Assembly (NCBI RefSeq): GCF_002078875.1
Contig: NC_034410.1
Location: 78,030,143 to 78,094,142, forward strand
Direction of reading: 5' to 3'
Origin: Numida meleagris
Lineage: Eukaryota > Chordata > Aves > Galliformes > Numididae
Length of the DNA stretch: 64,000 nt
This document shows, in pieces, positions 46,581 to 59,100 of the stretch. The number at the start of each line of letters is the position of its first letter. Position 1 is the first letter of the stretch. Below the pieces are notes generated by a model that saw nothing but the letters and a program-made list of their open reading frames with translations, was not told where the DNA came from and ran no database searches. A program made the translations under genes and the position numbers.

Positions 46581-49500
46581 CTTACTGTAATTGTCCTTTT
46601 GCTGCACTGTTCTCTTCTGCTGATGGCATCCCTCTTGAAATGGAATTGGATATATTGGATTTCTTTGTTGCTCCCACACTCTGCAAATGTTGCAATCACT
46701 TTGAAGGATGACTCTTCAACAGTAATATTCTGAATCAGGTCCTCATGCTTTGCCTAGAATCAGGCCAACAGATGTGGATAGCGTCTAAGTATTAGTCATA
46801 ATTCATGGCATTTAAGTAGACTATATAGTCTGTCGAGTTTCCTGAGGTTGCTGATGACCCTTATTGGACCTAGGTAAAGTGTTCAGTTTGAACACAACCA
46901 TCCCCCTTCTAACTAAGACAAGGATATAGCTCTTATTGAAAATATCGTCCTTTCACAGAAGAAAAATGTTAATTCCTTAAAAACAACTATTATCCCCCTT
47001 CTTTTTACAAATGCAAATATATTTCTGTATTAGAGGTGGTAAAAGTATCTCAAGAGTCAAGGACAACAGACCATATTTTAAATATCCAGAAATAAATAAG
47101 CTGGATCAATATACTGCAACAGATTGTTTTGCTCATTAGAAGGTAAAAATAAAAAGGAAACTTGTCAATCTACCAAAAATCTAGCCTTTCAATAAGGATA
47201 TAATTGGAACACACTGTCAAAAACAACTTTGAAATTAAATTCACAGCAGCTGGTACTCAATAGACTTCATGACAGGTCATCAAAGATAAAAATTTATCTC
47301 TCCATGTTACTTCTTTCATCTTTGTCAGATATTTCAATATGTCCAGGCTTTTAAAAGTCGTATTAACTCTTTCAGATTAGAATGACACACAAATTGTGTC
47401 TTTATCTTAATTGGAGTCTTCGTTTGCAGAAAAAAAAAGAAACCCTTCTTTAAGAGGAATACCTCACTCTTACATTTGCTACGATGAATCACAAGCCTCT
47501 TCTAAACCAGCCCATATAGCCTTGAGTAGTCCATAAATTTGTTGTAGCTTTCTGCTAACAAATTCTTTCTTTAGTAATAGATGATTTGCTTCCTTCACTA
47601 TAAATAATATGCAATGTTTAGCAATATTTTCTAGCAATCAACAGATTGTGAACGCCATCTTATGTGGGTATGTTTCTTAAAAAAAACTTCCCAGATACAT
47701 AGGTCTAGAGACATTTAGAAAGTCAGAGGTAACATTAACAATTAGATTTGATAAAGATCCCTGCAATTCTGCTCTGCAGCTCCCTGATAAAAAGTAGTAC
47801 CTCTTTCATAATACCCTCACTCTAAAGGAGAAACAAACAATTGTTACTTTTCTGTGTGGAAAAGTCTCTCTGATATTTCCTACCACTCCATAAATCCAAA
47901 ATAATCATATAAAATGCCTCAGGTGACCAGTCTCCTCATTTGAGATAATACACAATTTCAAATAACATCATGTCCGAAGGGTGGGTTTCTCTGCGCCATA
48001 CTATAGCAGTATTGATCATAAAGAATAGAGTGACCTCTAAAAGTGACTACATATCACCAAACCATCACTAGAGATTGCATAAGCTGCAACTGGAGACAAA
48101 ATAAGTTCTGCCATGCGTAGAAGGCCAGCTGTTTGGGAGATTTTCATATGACTTCTATCACTGAAGTTGTCAAATAATTAAAATTTGCCTGCTACGTATT
48201 TGATCTGTTTTTCCTCTCAACATTCTAGTGTTTTGTATGCTCCTCTCAACTTTGTGCTGCATTGTCTTTATTTATCCACTTTGGCATTTGAAAAAAATCA
48301 TAGGAGGGCAGAGCGCAAATACATTGCAAGACTGGTTAAGCATGAGAGCTAGCAAACAAGCGGGCTTTGCAGTTAGGTCTGCTTGGAGAAGCTAACTGTA
48401 CAAGACCTCCAGAGGTCTTTTCCAGCCTAACTCCTGTGACCTTTAGAAAATTTTCTATGTTCTCAAAGAATACGCTTAGGCCAAGACTCATAGCCTGTGT
48501 GAAAGAGTAAGAAGTAATGGGTACAGTAGGGTTGAGAAAAAAATTGCAACTGCATCCCTATTCTGTAGTCAGGTTCAACAAATTCAAACCTGCCACAACA
48601 CACACCTTCTTCCAACAGGCCAAGGGAATGCTGGGAACCTCCACGGCACCAGCAGCACTGCAGGCTGCCCCACAGGTCACTGTGCTCTTTCCATCGAGGG
48701 GCTCTTACTGTGCAGTGTCACCCCCTGATGTGAGAAAAAGGGGTTTGCAACCTACTTTGCAAATGCTTTCTGTGAAATACATTAAAGTAGGAACGCATGC
48801 AGAATGCATTATCTGATGGTGCTTGCTAGTGGGAAAGGCCAGTGAAACTGGTCTTTAAATAGGTTCAGAAGGGAGGGCATAATCTCAATTAAAACGATTA
48901 CTGAAAACATGCAGACCTTCTGAAAACTGAAGTCCATATTAGTGAAGTGAGGTCTCACTTTTCTGCCTTCTTTTATGATCAATTCAGCAAAACCACAGCG
49001 CTTCTGAGGTTTGAGGTCAATGCAGTAAATGTCATGCTGTAAAATCACCATTCAGATTTGCTTATCACGACTAATTTCACTAATAAAAGATCCTAAATTA
49101 ACTTATTTTAATTAGCATTTTCATTAATAGACATTTATATTTCATTGTATAGAATACTAAAGAGCTAAGCAAGCCTCTTGTTTTTGTTTTACTGTGTTTT
49201 AAGAATAAGACCACTATATATTATACAGGTCATCTACTAGCTGGGTAGCATTGTATGTGAAAGTCTATTTCATCAGTTTTGAAAGTGAGATATACTTTTC
49301 AGAGAACAAGTACACTTAATTTTTGTTAGTTTCAGTTTATAAAATATGTATGCAGAAGAATAAGACATCCTCTTCATTTTTCCCATAAAATCTGTTTTCA
49401 GCTCTTCATGGACTGACTTTGAATTACATGCCTTACTTAAATGCAGAACCATATCCTTTTGACCTAAAATCTCTGACCTGTGAGATAAAGTGACATTGTT

Positions 49501-50944
49501 TCTGCTTGAGGATGGATTCAGCTAATTGCTAAGTGATGGCTGTGACACAGCTGGTACATGGTTTTGTTCCCAAGGTAACTCTCTCATAAGGAGTGATTCA
49601 GAATCCATCATTTGTTTTATAGAGATACAGCAGGTGTTATGTGCTGCACATGGGGAAGATAGACATTTTTACTGAGAGGGTCATCTTCTTATTAAAATAT
49701 CCTTTCATTCCTCTTTGTGATGCGGAAAGAACATTGTCAGTATTACTGCAGAAAGAAACATAATGGTTTCAATATGAAGGAGACTCAGGAATTTCTCCTT
49801 TGCTTAACATGAGTTCTCTGGCATTCACATGAACTAAAAAGCTGTAATAAAACTGCGAAGAAATACCATTTTATTCTCTTTAACCTTCAGTAAAATAATA
49901 CAGCCATGAGCATTGGCTTACAATAATAGGCAAAATGCTACATTATGTTTACAACATGCAGCAGAGACCACCTTACTATCTACGAATGTTAGGCAGTTAG
50001 GACACAGTTCAGCTCCCTGTGAAGTTTACTGGCCTTCTAGTCAGGGGAGCTGCATTTGCACCTATAGAGGTGGAGTTCTTGCTGGAGAAAGCAAACAATT
50101 ACATCTGCCTTTTTGTTCTTGAGAGGACACCGACAAATAGGAGACAGTGTTTGTTCCTTCTACATGGATGAAGAAAGACTTTCATTTCACACATTTAAAT
50201 TCTTGTTCAAGAAGTTACACACAAACTCTAACTTCACATTATCATGTACCTGAATAATAATAATAAAAAAGTATCTCCTTCAGCGCATGAAGCTTCTGGT
50301 AAGCCAGAAACAAACTCAACAAGGATGCAGGCTTTGAGCTGTGGCTCACTTTACATCTGTGCATAACATCTCTTGATTTCCATGAGGTTTTGCATGGAGG
50401 CAGCCCTGCCAGAATTTGGTTCATTATTTCTCAGGAAAAATAGAACATTTTGGAGACAGAAAAAAGAAGCATTTCTGAGTTTTGCAAAAATAAACTGCAA
50501 GACCTTCATGAAGAGTTAGTTACTCTTTGAATTATTTTCTAAATATTTTTAAGTTACATATTTTTGCTTACAATACTCTTAAGCAAAAAAAGTACTTCCT
50601 TTGTATTAAATCAGGAATTTTTAGCTGAAATTTTAGCTTAGCTGTGAAGAAAATCTGTGATTGAATTTCATGAAATTGACTTTTTTCATACAGCTAGTTA
50701 CTGTTTTATCCAACTACAAACAGCATTAGCATAAGTTTGTATGAGACAGAGATGATCCTGTCAGATTCATTTAAAGCCATGGGAAATCCCTTCCAAATTT
50801 ATCGCCATTTGACAGTTCAAAAAGTAATGATAATTTCTAGATGTTCCACTGCAATCTAATATTTTTTATCATTTCAATTACTTTCTTGACATTACTCTTT
50901 TTCCTTGAGGGAATGCCTTGGTTTTGTAAAGGCTCATGTCAAGG
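46581..50944. other. Gene desert, AT-rich
   Basis: Only a CR1 tail scrap at 48375 was recognised. A (AAT)n run is near 50250. The frames at 48517-49051 are short and unassigned. Confidence 0.45.
48375..48440 (+). mobile_element. CR1 tail scrap
   Basis: 'agacctccagaggtcttttccagcctaactcctgtga' (split here: agacctccagaggtctttt, then ccagcctaactcctgtga) resembles the last 60 bp of a CR1. It is too short to place in a subfamily. Confidence 0.45.
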
Positions 50945-51560
50945 AGTGTGTGGTGGGTAAGCCTCAGCTGGCAGCCCAACTCCCTCTGGCTGCTCGCTTA
51001 CCACCCCTCGTATAGTGGGACTGGGGAGAAAATAGGAAGGAGAGGAATGAGAAAGCTCATGGGTAGAGATAATGGCAGGGGGGTTGCTTACTAATTGACT
51101 TTGTGGGCAAAACAGGCTTAACTTGGGGAAAATTAGCTTAGCAAATGGCTGATTAAAATAAATATGTAATTAAGTGTTTGGTAGTGGAAAATAAAAAGGC
51201 AAACATTAAAACAACTACTTTCCTTCCCCCCTTTCCCTGACTCAGCTCCACTCCTTCATCCCTGACTTCTCCACCTTCTCTCTTCACTGAGCAGTGTAGG
51301 GGACGAGGATCCTCCCCTCCTTCTTCACCGACCCTGGCGTCTACAGAGCTGTTTCTCACTCTTTTTTTCCTCACTCCTCTCTCTCACAGACTGCTGTCCA
51401 GCATTTCTGTACTTTTTGGCTACATTTCCCCAGAGATGCCCCACTTGTTGTGGCTGGGCTCAGCTTTGGGCAGTGGTAGGTCCTCACAGAGGCCTCCCCT
51501 GCTGCCCCCCCCAACCACCTTGCCACCCACCCGCAATGCAGAATGTGGCCTGCCTTTATT
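50945..51560 (-). mobile_element. Second ERV LTR, antisense, partial
   Basis: 'gctggcagcccaactccctc', 'gggactggggagaaaatagg', 'gggcaaaacaggcttaactt', 'cttggggaaaattagctta' and 'cccaaccaccttgccacc' follow the order of an avian ERVL-type LTR read in antisense. The start is distantly similar to the LTR at 29743. I could not find clean ends or a target duplication, and the middle appears shortened. Confidence 0.55.
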
Positions 51561-52696
51561 CAGGTGTATCACACAGTCAGATTCCATCAAAGTAGGAATC
51601 CAATAGCACAGCAAGATGAGATGTGCTGTTACCCAAAGACTGGTGTGGAGGAGAGGCAGAGGCTGGGGCAGAGCAGCACTGGTGCAGCTGCACAGACCGC
51701 AGAGGCTTCTGCCTCCCCTCTGCTGCTCTTACAAAATAGAACTTGTGATTTGCTGAGCTTTATTGAAACTGCCTAAAATGTATCATGTCAGATGAGTAAT
51801 ATGACCCTCAGCCTGTTTTACAGACTATTTACTGGATCTTTTGGCTCACTAAGAAGCTAATATTAAAAGCCTTGATGTTACTACCAGAACTTGAAGTCTG
51901 CAATTCAGAGATTTGATTCCTTTGATAACTATCTTAAGTTAGAGGCTCTGTATTTGTAATTCTACACTTGCATTTCCTGTATTTCCTTATTTAGAATAAC
52001 AGTTTATTAAATCTTTTGTCTTTGTTCATCAATGTGAAGGTTCTGAATATAAAAGCAAACAAAACTTTGCATTTGATGGCATCAAAACATTTCTGGAAAT
52101 GAAACATCTTTCAAGATTAGGTTTAAAAAATGTATTTTCAGTGCATTTACAAAACAAACAAAATATGTAAAGAAAGCCTCCCTGATGGGACTTAGTCATG
52201 GTTGGAGTTAAGAACTTCTAACAACCAATAATCATTTAAGTCAATAGATCAGCTTGTATTGATATCAGTTAGCACAATCTGAAGATTGATAACAGAAAGG
52301 TGTATTGCCTTGAAACACTCAAGAAGACCTAAGTCACAACAGCTCACCCTGGGAATGACAAGACACAGCCTCCAGCAAAGGGGAGGCCCAGTGTCTCAGG
52401 GATAGCAGTGAGAAGCAATGCACTCCTACACAGCCTTCTATTAGGACTCTGTATGTAAGGAGGCTCAATTCACATGCGTTTGAGGGTTAAATATGAAGCT
52501 TTTACTTGTCAGTGAAAATTAGGAGCTTTTTTAATACTGATTCTCAGCAAAATGAAGAAGCTCACACATAGACTTCACAGCAAACAAAACCCAGACAGCA
52601 GTTCTCCTAAGACTGAAGTTCTTGATACTTACTGCTGCTGTTTAGTTTAACTGTTAACTCTAAACGTTAAACAGAATTATTGTGAAGTACCTTATC
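51561..52696. other. Intergenic, nothing recognised
   Basis: The left end may still belong to the LTR at 50945. No gene-like frame was found. Confidence 0.4.
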
Positions 52697-53034
52697 GCTC
52701 TATAACTACCTGAAGGGAGGTTGTAGTGAGCTGGGGGTCAGCCTCTTCTCTCTTGTAACTAGTGACAGGACGAGGGGGAATGGCTTCAAGTTGCGCCAGG
52801 GGATATTCAGCCTGGACATTAGGAAATTCTACTTTTCTGAAAGAGTGGTCAGGCACTGGAATGGGCTGCCCAGGGAGGTGGTTGAGTCACTGTCCCTGGA
52901 GGTGTTCAAGAAACATTTAGATATAGCGTTGAGAGACATGGTTTAGTGGGGTTGTTGGTGGTAGGTGGATGGTTGGACTGGATGATCTTGTAGGTCTTTT
53001 CCAACCTAGCTAATTCTATGATTTTATGATTCTA
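52697..53034 (+). mobile_element. CR1 LINE 3' end
   Basis: 'ctctataactacctgaaggg', ggcttcaagttgcgccaggg, gagtggtcaggcactggaat, gggctgcccagggaggtggt, ggtaggtggatggttggact and the tail ctatgattttatgattctac. It is the least degraded CR1 of its type here. Confidence 0.95.
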
Positions 53035-54969
53035 CTCCTCATCAGTACATATAAAAGTACATTGATTTTGTAATTATAATCTTTCTGTAGTTACTTATCC
53101 TTCTGTAAGACTCCTGCATTTCTGCTGTTCTATTGACACAGGCATTATCACTTATTGCAAAAGTCCTGGGCTTTTGCAAATTGCCTAAATTAAAAAAAAA
53201 AGATTAAAATTTTTTATCCATTCCAGATGAATTTGTATATTTGATTATTTTTTTTATCTCAGTCTTGCTTCACTCACTGAAAGACTGTCTTGTGTTAGAA
53301 TTAAATCATTGTTTTCTAGGCTTTACATTTTTGATGTGCTGAAGAGATCTGAAGATGCATTGTATTTAACTTTTAAGTTACAGCATGAAGTATGGGCAAA
53401 TCAAAGAGAGAGTTGAACTAAAATTCAGTAGAGAAAGGTTCTTCTGATATATGTCAACAGAAAAACTAAACATTTTTAATTGACAGAAGCTGACTGAGTT
53501 TTACCCTGCTTGTTCTTACAGGGTTCACAAAGTTAAGATTAAGCCTCTGATTCTGCAGAACACCTTTGAAATTTAAGTGTATCAGTAATCAAATAAGACC
53601 TGCGAAGTTCATTCTACATTCTGAGCATCAGCACCATTTCTTTCTTTCAAAGCAATCCCATCAGTAGAGACTGTCTGAAATATATAGGGCCACACACATT
53701 ACAAATGGCTTAAATAACCCTGCAGAAATGTTATTACGTTAATGAATCCTGGTTAAAATAGGACTCCTATTGACTTAGGCTTACAACACTGGAAGTTAAA
53801 TTCTGTAACAGCCACATTTTTCTCCCAAAAGCACAAAGAAAACAAAGTTTTACAAATAATGTACAATCTTCTGTGTCTTTCTATAGATTCTTCTTTCCTT
53901 CTTCTTAAAAACAGTCGAACATTTTAGTGCCATTTACAAGTTCTAGAATGTATTGATTCCTAAACGTTTGATTTTTGTATAAAGAAAAATAATTTTAGCT
54001 GTACTGAATCACTATCATCAACATTATAAACCTCTGAGTATTACTGGTATACAGGACAAATTTTCTCCATATGTCACTTGCGAGGCATCGATCTTTTAAC
54101 TCTCTTAATGGTTTTAAATCACTTACCTTTATTTTGTGCTGCCTTTCATATCATCAAATATGTATTATTACATGTGGGACCTATTATTCATTTCAGCCTA
54201 TTTCCACATTCATTTCATTCATCTCATTTGCCATTTGCTATCTTTTTCATTTTCGCTCAGAGCCATCTTTTTTTTACTCACTGTTACCAATGATCTTGTG
54301 TTCAGTAGAGACTTAAAGCTCAACTTTACCTTAGAGCATTGCCCAGCTGATGTGATCCAGCCAACCAAATCAATGGATTGATTTTCTGCAGAGGACTGAG
54401 AACTGTAGCACTTGATGTTTTTTTATTTTGCTTGTCATGTAGGTAGATCTTTGTGTTCTATGGTGGTCTAAACTGTAAAGGAGAGTAAGCATATCTTTAC
54501 ATTACAATGACATTGGCCAGCATTATAACCAGCCTTGAAATAGCCCTTTTGGGACAGCACAGTCATGCAGCTGAACAGTGGACTGGAAAACTGAGTTAGC
54601 TGGATCGGCAGATGTGTGGAAGGGAGATGCTGCATAGCCAGAAGACTGCAACTGAGAATACAGTCCAATTAATCTAGTATAGAAAACTAGCCACTGAAAA
54701 TTAAAATCTAGCATCAATTTGTAGTGCAGCAACATAGTCCAGAGGTAAGTCAAACACATCCTCATTAAACCTTGACACTAGGAAAATTTCAGTATAAGAA
54801 AAGAACTTACATTTGGCTACTTAACAGGTGGATACAGACTAGGGAATTAAGAGCTGATATAAACAGCCAATACACAAGGCCTGAAGTGTTTTGAAATTAC
54901 TGTAATAATTGTGTTTTTCCTTCTTTTTCAGTCCCCAGATGCCAGGACTTTTAGGACACACTAAGTACA
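53035..54969. other. Intergenic, AT-rich
   Basis: Frames at 54071-54381 are hydrophobic Phe/Ile/His-rich readings of T-rich DNA in three overlapping frames, which argues for chance. Confidence 0.45.
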
Positions 54970-55304
54970 TGGGTCATGCTGAAAGTAATTCTGCTTATTT
55001 ATTTCCATAGAAACTCTAACAAATCCAAAGAGCAGAATAACACTATTTGATAGAGCAAATTATCAGCTACAAAACACTAGTTTTCAACATAGTCACCACC
55101 ATTAGCTATGCTTTTGCAATGAACAAGAGTCTGCATGCTGTACTCATAAAAATCTGCACCAGTGGAGGTGACCCCCTTTCACAACTGCTATGATGGAGTT
55201 GTTACTAGGAAAATGTTGCCCACCCAGTCCATCTTTCATCATCCTGAACAGATGGAAGTCAGAAGGTGCCCAATCCAGATTGTGTGGTGGGTGTGGTGGA
55301 CAAT

Positions 55305-55595
55305 TCAGCCAAGATGGGCCATGTGCTCCACAATCTTCAAACTGGTGTGAGGCCTGGTGTTATCATGTTGCAAGAGAAAGGTTGTCTTCATCTCTGGCCT
55401 GACTTTGGAAGTTTGATCTGTAAGCTTAGTCAGCGTCGCAATGTAGTGGTCAGAATTGATGCTTTGTCTGGGTTCCAGGAAATTCAGATGGAACACCCTT
55501 TTCCAATCCTGAAAGACAGCACACATCACTGTACTTGCTGATGGCTGCATCTTGAACTTATTATCTAATGGGGAATTCACATGTCTCTGCACCAT
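55305..55595 (-). pseudogene. Mariner transposase, catalytic-domain fragment
   Basis: An open segment of 96 codons on the minus strand. It contains a block reading HDNTRPHTSLKIVEHMAHLG, characteristic of mariner transposases, with the second catalytic Asp. The reading then passes into another frame and continues as PHPPHNLDWAPSDFHLF toward 55200. The usual YSPD block is changed to HNLD, but the Asp is kept. It is part of the 54970-56165 element and not functional. Confidence 0.85.
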
Positions 55596-55859
55596 GGACT
55601 GCTGTTTTGACTATGGCTCATAGTGGTTCAATAGGGCCTAGCAAACTCGCATATGGTGTTCTTTCTGTTCCAGTGTGAGCATTTGTGAGACCCACTTGAA
55701 GCAAAATGTGCAATATTCCAATGTTGTCACCATCATTTCCAATGCACTGAAGCTGCTATTCCACTCCATACACGATTCTCTCATAATCTATTGATTTGCT
55801 CTTCATTTTGAGCTGTGACAGCTATGCATGGTGATCCAGAACGTGGCTTGTCTTTCATG

Positions 55860-56099
55860 TCACTGTTGCCACTGCTGAAATGCACTACTGACCGCCTCCC
55901 TGTTCAGTAAGTACTGATGAATGTCAATGAGTGCAATTTTTTCCTTGTGGAGGAATACAGTGACACACCTTTGCTTCATCCATACTCCCAGATCAAACGC
56001 CATTTTGTCAGACTGCCCCTCTGCTGGCATCTGCCACACGGCAACAACATGTAACAGAGTATTGCTGGGAAGGTTAAACCTCTGCTGCCATACCACCAA
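55860..56099 (-). pseudogene. Mariner transposase, N-terminal (HTH) fragment
   Basis: A minus-strand open segment of 79 codons containing ALIDIHQYLLNREAVSS. It is homologous to the PTDIHRYLLNIYGD reading in the copy at 43194-43614. The Ile-His-x-x-Leu pattern is the first DNA-binding helix-turn-helix of mariner transposases. It is joined to the catalytic part only through a degraded middle. Confidence 0.75.
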
Positions 56100-56165
56100 T
56101 ATCCGCCTCTGATATCATGGGCTAACATCATAAAATAGGAGGCATTACTTTCAGAGCTTCCGTCA

Positions 56166-59100
56166 TAGATAGGATGTTCAAGAAGATTAAGGTAAGGTAT
56201 CTTTTTTTGCAGTTAAGTTTTCTGGATGCAGTATTAAACCGGGCAGCTAATTTTCACTTGTATACATGCTATAAGATGTCCTTACATTTTCATTTTCAGC
56301 CCTGTTTTGTGATGATATAGTTAATAAAAGTTACAATGTTAATTCTCACATGTTTCTGCTTATTTGACCAGAGTTCAGAGTTTGGCTTTAAGACTTCTTA
56401 ATGTTGCAAGAAAAAATGTCATGCCCCCAAGACACAGAGCCAAGTTCTACTATAAAATCATTGTGCCAAATCCAATTAGCAAAGATTTTTTGATGAATTA
56501 ACCTCATCATGGCAGAACATACTCTGCACCTGCTCTTCTTCTTTAGTGCCAGACTTCGTCCCTCCTGCAGTTAAAACCTAGGTTGTTTGCTGTTTCCTTC
56601 CTTTTCCCTCCTTGTGTGTAGAGGTCACTATCTCTAGATGCCTAAGAATTTTCTTTCTTATTTATATGTATGATTGGTCTCTTCAGTCTTTTCTTTCATC
56701 ATTCCCAGTCCTCTAGTTTTGCAGAACTCTGCAACAGATGTTTGATTTTTCCCTTGGGCCTTGCTTTAGCTCCACGGAGCCTTGAAAATATTGCTGCTCG
56801 AGACAGGAGAGAAAGACTGATCACAGCAGCCTGAGAGTGGCCGAAACAGGTTATTTATGAATCTACCTAGGGAAAAAGCATTAAAAACTTTCATTTTCTT
56901 GCTTAAGGGATCTTGCTAATCACAGGGTAGCATGAATCCCCATTCTGGGTAACTACAAAGCAGTGTTCTGATATGGTGGTGCTTCACATGCGCACTTCAC
57001 TTTTGGCAATTACCTGTGAACAAAAAGCACAGAAGGAAAGAATTTGCCTTTGCTGCATCTCCCTCATTGCCTAGAGGGAGGCAATGTGGCAATATGAGGA
57101 ATACAGGCTGTGGAACAGTGTCAGGGTAAATATAAGAAGTAACAGGCTTCAGACAGGCTAGAGACGTGCACTGTAGATATGGCCTAACCTGGCACGGTTG
57201 ACCCTCATCTGCTAATCTCACTAATTGTTTGGTTGTGATATTGTTCTGTGTCTTTGGGTACTCAGGGCCTACAATATCCCCTACCCTCATCAGTCACTGT
57301 TGTCCTTAGCTGAATCCTGGCCTCCAGCATCAAAGGCTGTCTCTTTGGGGCCATTCCTGGATGAGCTGCTGTTGATGCCAGGAGAGTCACAGCCTTCCTG
57401 CTCCACCACCAGCACCAGCAGCCTCTGCCTTGAGAACAGGAGCAAGTACAAAAAGAATCCTTTTCCCCCTTGCTGATAGGGGAGAAAAGGAAAAAACTTG
57501 GACTCTGCTCTGGAATCAGATGCCTCATGATACTGGGCAGCAGACACAGAGGTTTGAAGTGTGTACCATCTGTCATCTCTTCAGCTGACAGCCTGCCACA
57601 AAAACAAAACATTAGTGGCTGGAGAGTTAGGTCTGCATGACTGGCAGCCATGTAAGATGGTCTGCTGTCTTCCAAGTGCAAGAACCATGACACAGCAGGG
57701 TCCGTATGCCTCCTGACCAAGATCAGCTCTGGGTAAGCATTCATCCGGTTTTCTCAGCTCCTTCTTTGCCCCACAACACAGGCTCAGCCCTCAAAATCAG
57801 CACTGTGCACCCAAGCTACGGAAGGACTGTCTTTTTAAAATGAAGACACTAGACTTTCTTTGAGAGAGAAAGCCCCACTCTGGTGAAGCAGAGGGAGGGA
57901 AAGCTTCAAAATTTCCTCTATACAAACACCCAAGCTTACTCTTCCCTTCATGGCAATATCAAAGACAGGAGATACTTCTCCTGTTCCCAATACATCAATT
58001 CCCATATCTCTAGCCACTCATTCTGGCTGTACTAGACCAACTTGAGCACAGTCCTATGGGCCCCAGACACGCAAAGGAAGTATGTGTACAGATTTCATGC
58101 CTGACTTTTAGGACACCTAGGAAAGGAGAAGGAAATATGGCCCCATAAGACTGGGGGGAGAATTCTCTTTCAGCAACAACTAGGAACAAAAAATTGTTCT
58201 CCATGACTCTGGGCTTCTTTTGGACCATGGCATAGTGTCCAGATTGTCCACTGGGGTGAAATGTTCTCCTGCAGGAGGAACTCTGTTACTGGTGCCCTAG
58301 GAAGGGCAGCCTGTGGTGAACACAGCAACCTTTGCTGACCCATTCCTGAGCCTGGCCAGAGAGTAGCATTACACAAGCATGCACAGAGCATGAATATAGG
58401 CTTAAAATATATCCCTTGTTCTCCTAGAAGCTACACCTGAGTTACAAGCATACACTTCTGCACACAAAGTAATCTGCCTAGCAGCAGAGCCCTGAACAAG
58501 ATCCACCACGTATCCCCCAAAATGGTGGGGCAGCACAGCCTCCAGAGTGCGCTCAGTGACCACTGTCACTGACAAGCAGCTGGAAAAGCAGCCTGCAGAA
58601 GAAATGAGGAGGCAGATGCAGGCAAGAGGAAGAGGACTAAGACAAACAATGTAGCATATTAGAGCAAGATGATAAGCACCCTGTCCTGATTTGCTGTATT
58701 ACTGCCCTATGCAACAATCCCACAGAGCAGTCTGGCACAGTGACTACCAGAGCTGCTGCTGTCACAGCAGATTAATGGACCCACTCTGGGCCCATGTGCT
58801 ACAGAGCAATGGGTAAACACCTATGTAGCCATGAATCCTGAATTTCCCTAGGAGGTAAAGACTTGGGGTGATCCTGATGAGGGTTCTGCTCTCCTGAATT
58901 TGTTTCAGAATTGGGAATGAGGGGCAAACCCTACATTCCTGTCACAATTGGCATGCCTGCACTGTACCACTGAGTCACAGACAGAGTTGATCAAGAGCTA
59001 AGGTGGACGCTATATGGTGCAGTGGAAGGAGACCCATTTCTAAAGTTAAGGGAGGAAGAAAAGACTGTGGAACTTGCACTGGAGTTGTAGCTCTCATTAG

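Larger units (their letters stand above)
54970..56165 (-). mobile_element. Nearly full-length mariner element, inactive
   Basis: About 1.2 kb bounded by diverged terminal inverted repeats (ctgaaagtaattctgctt at the left, ggcattactttcagagcttc at the right); TA follows at 56166. The transposase runs on the minus strand. The N-terminal helix-turn-helix part is at about 56100-55860 and the catalytic part at about 55595-55165, with the HDNTRPHTSLKIVEH block (second Asp). A frame change near 55310 separates this from LDWAPSDFHLF, which holds the third Asp. Stops and shifts prevent a functional protein. The family resembles Galluhop/Mariner1_GG of chicken. Confidence 0.92.

Noticed and set aside
57262..57744. 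160-codon minus-strand frame
   Set aside because: Composition is irregular, with Cys/Trp-rich and Ser-rich patches. There is no recognisable domain, and an overlapping plus-strand frame exists.
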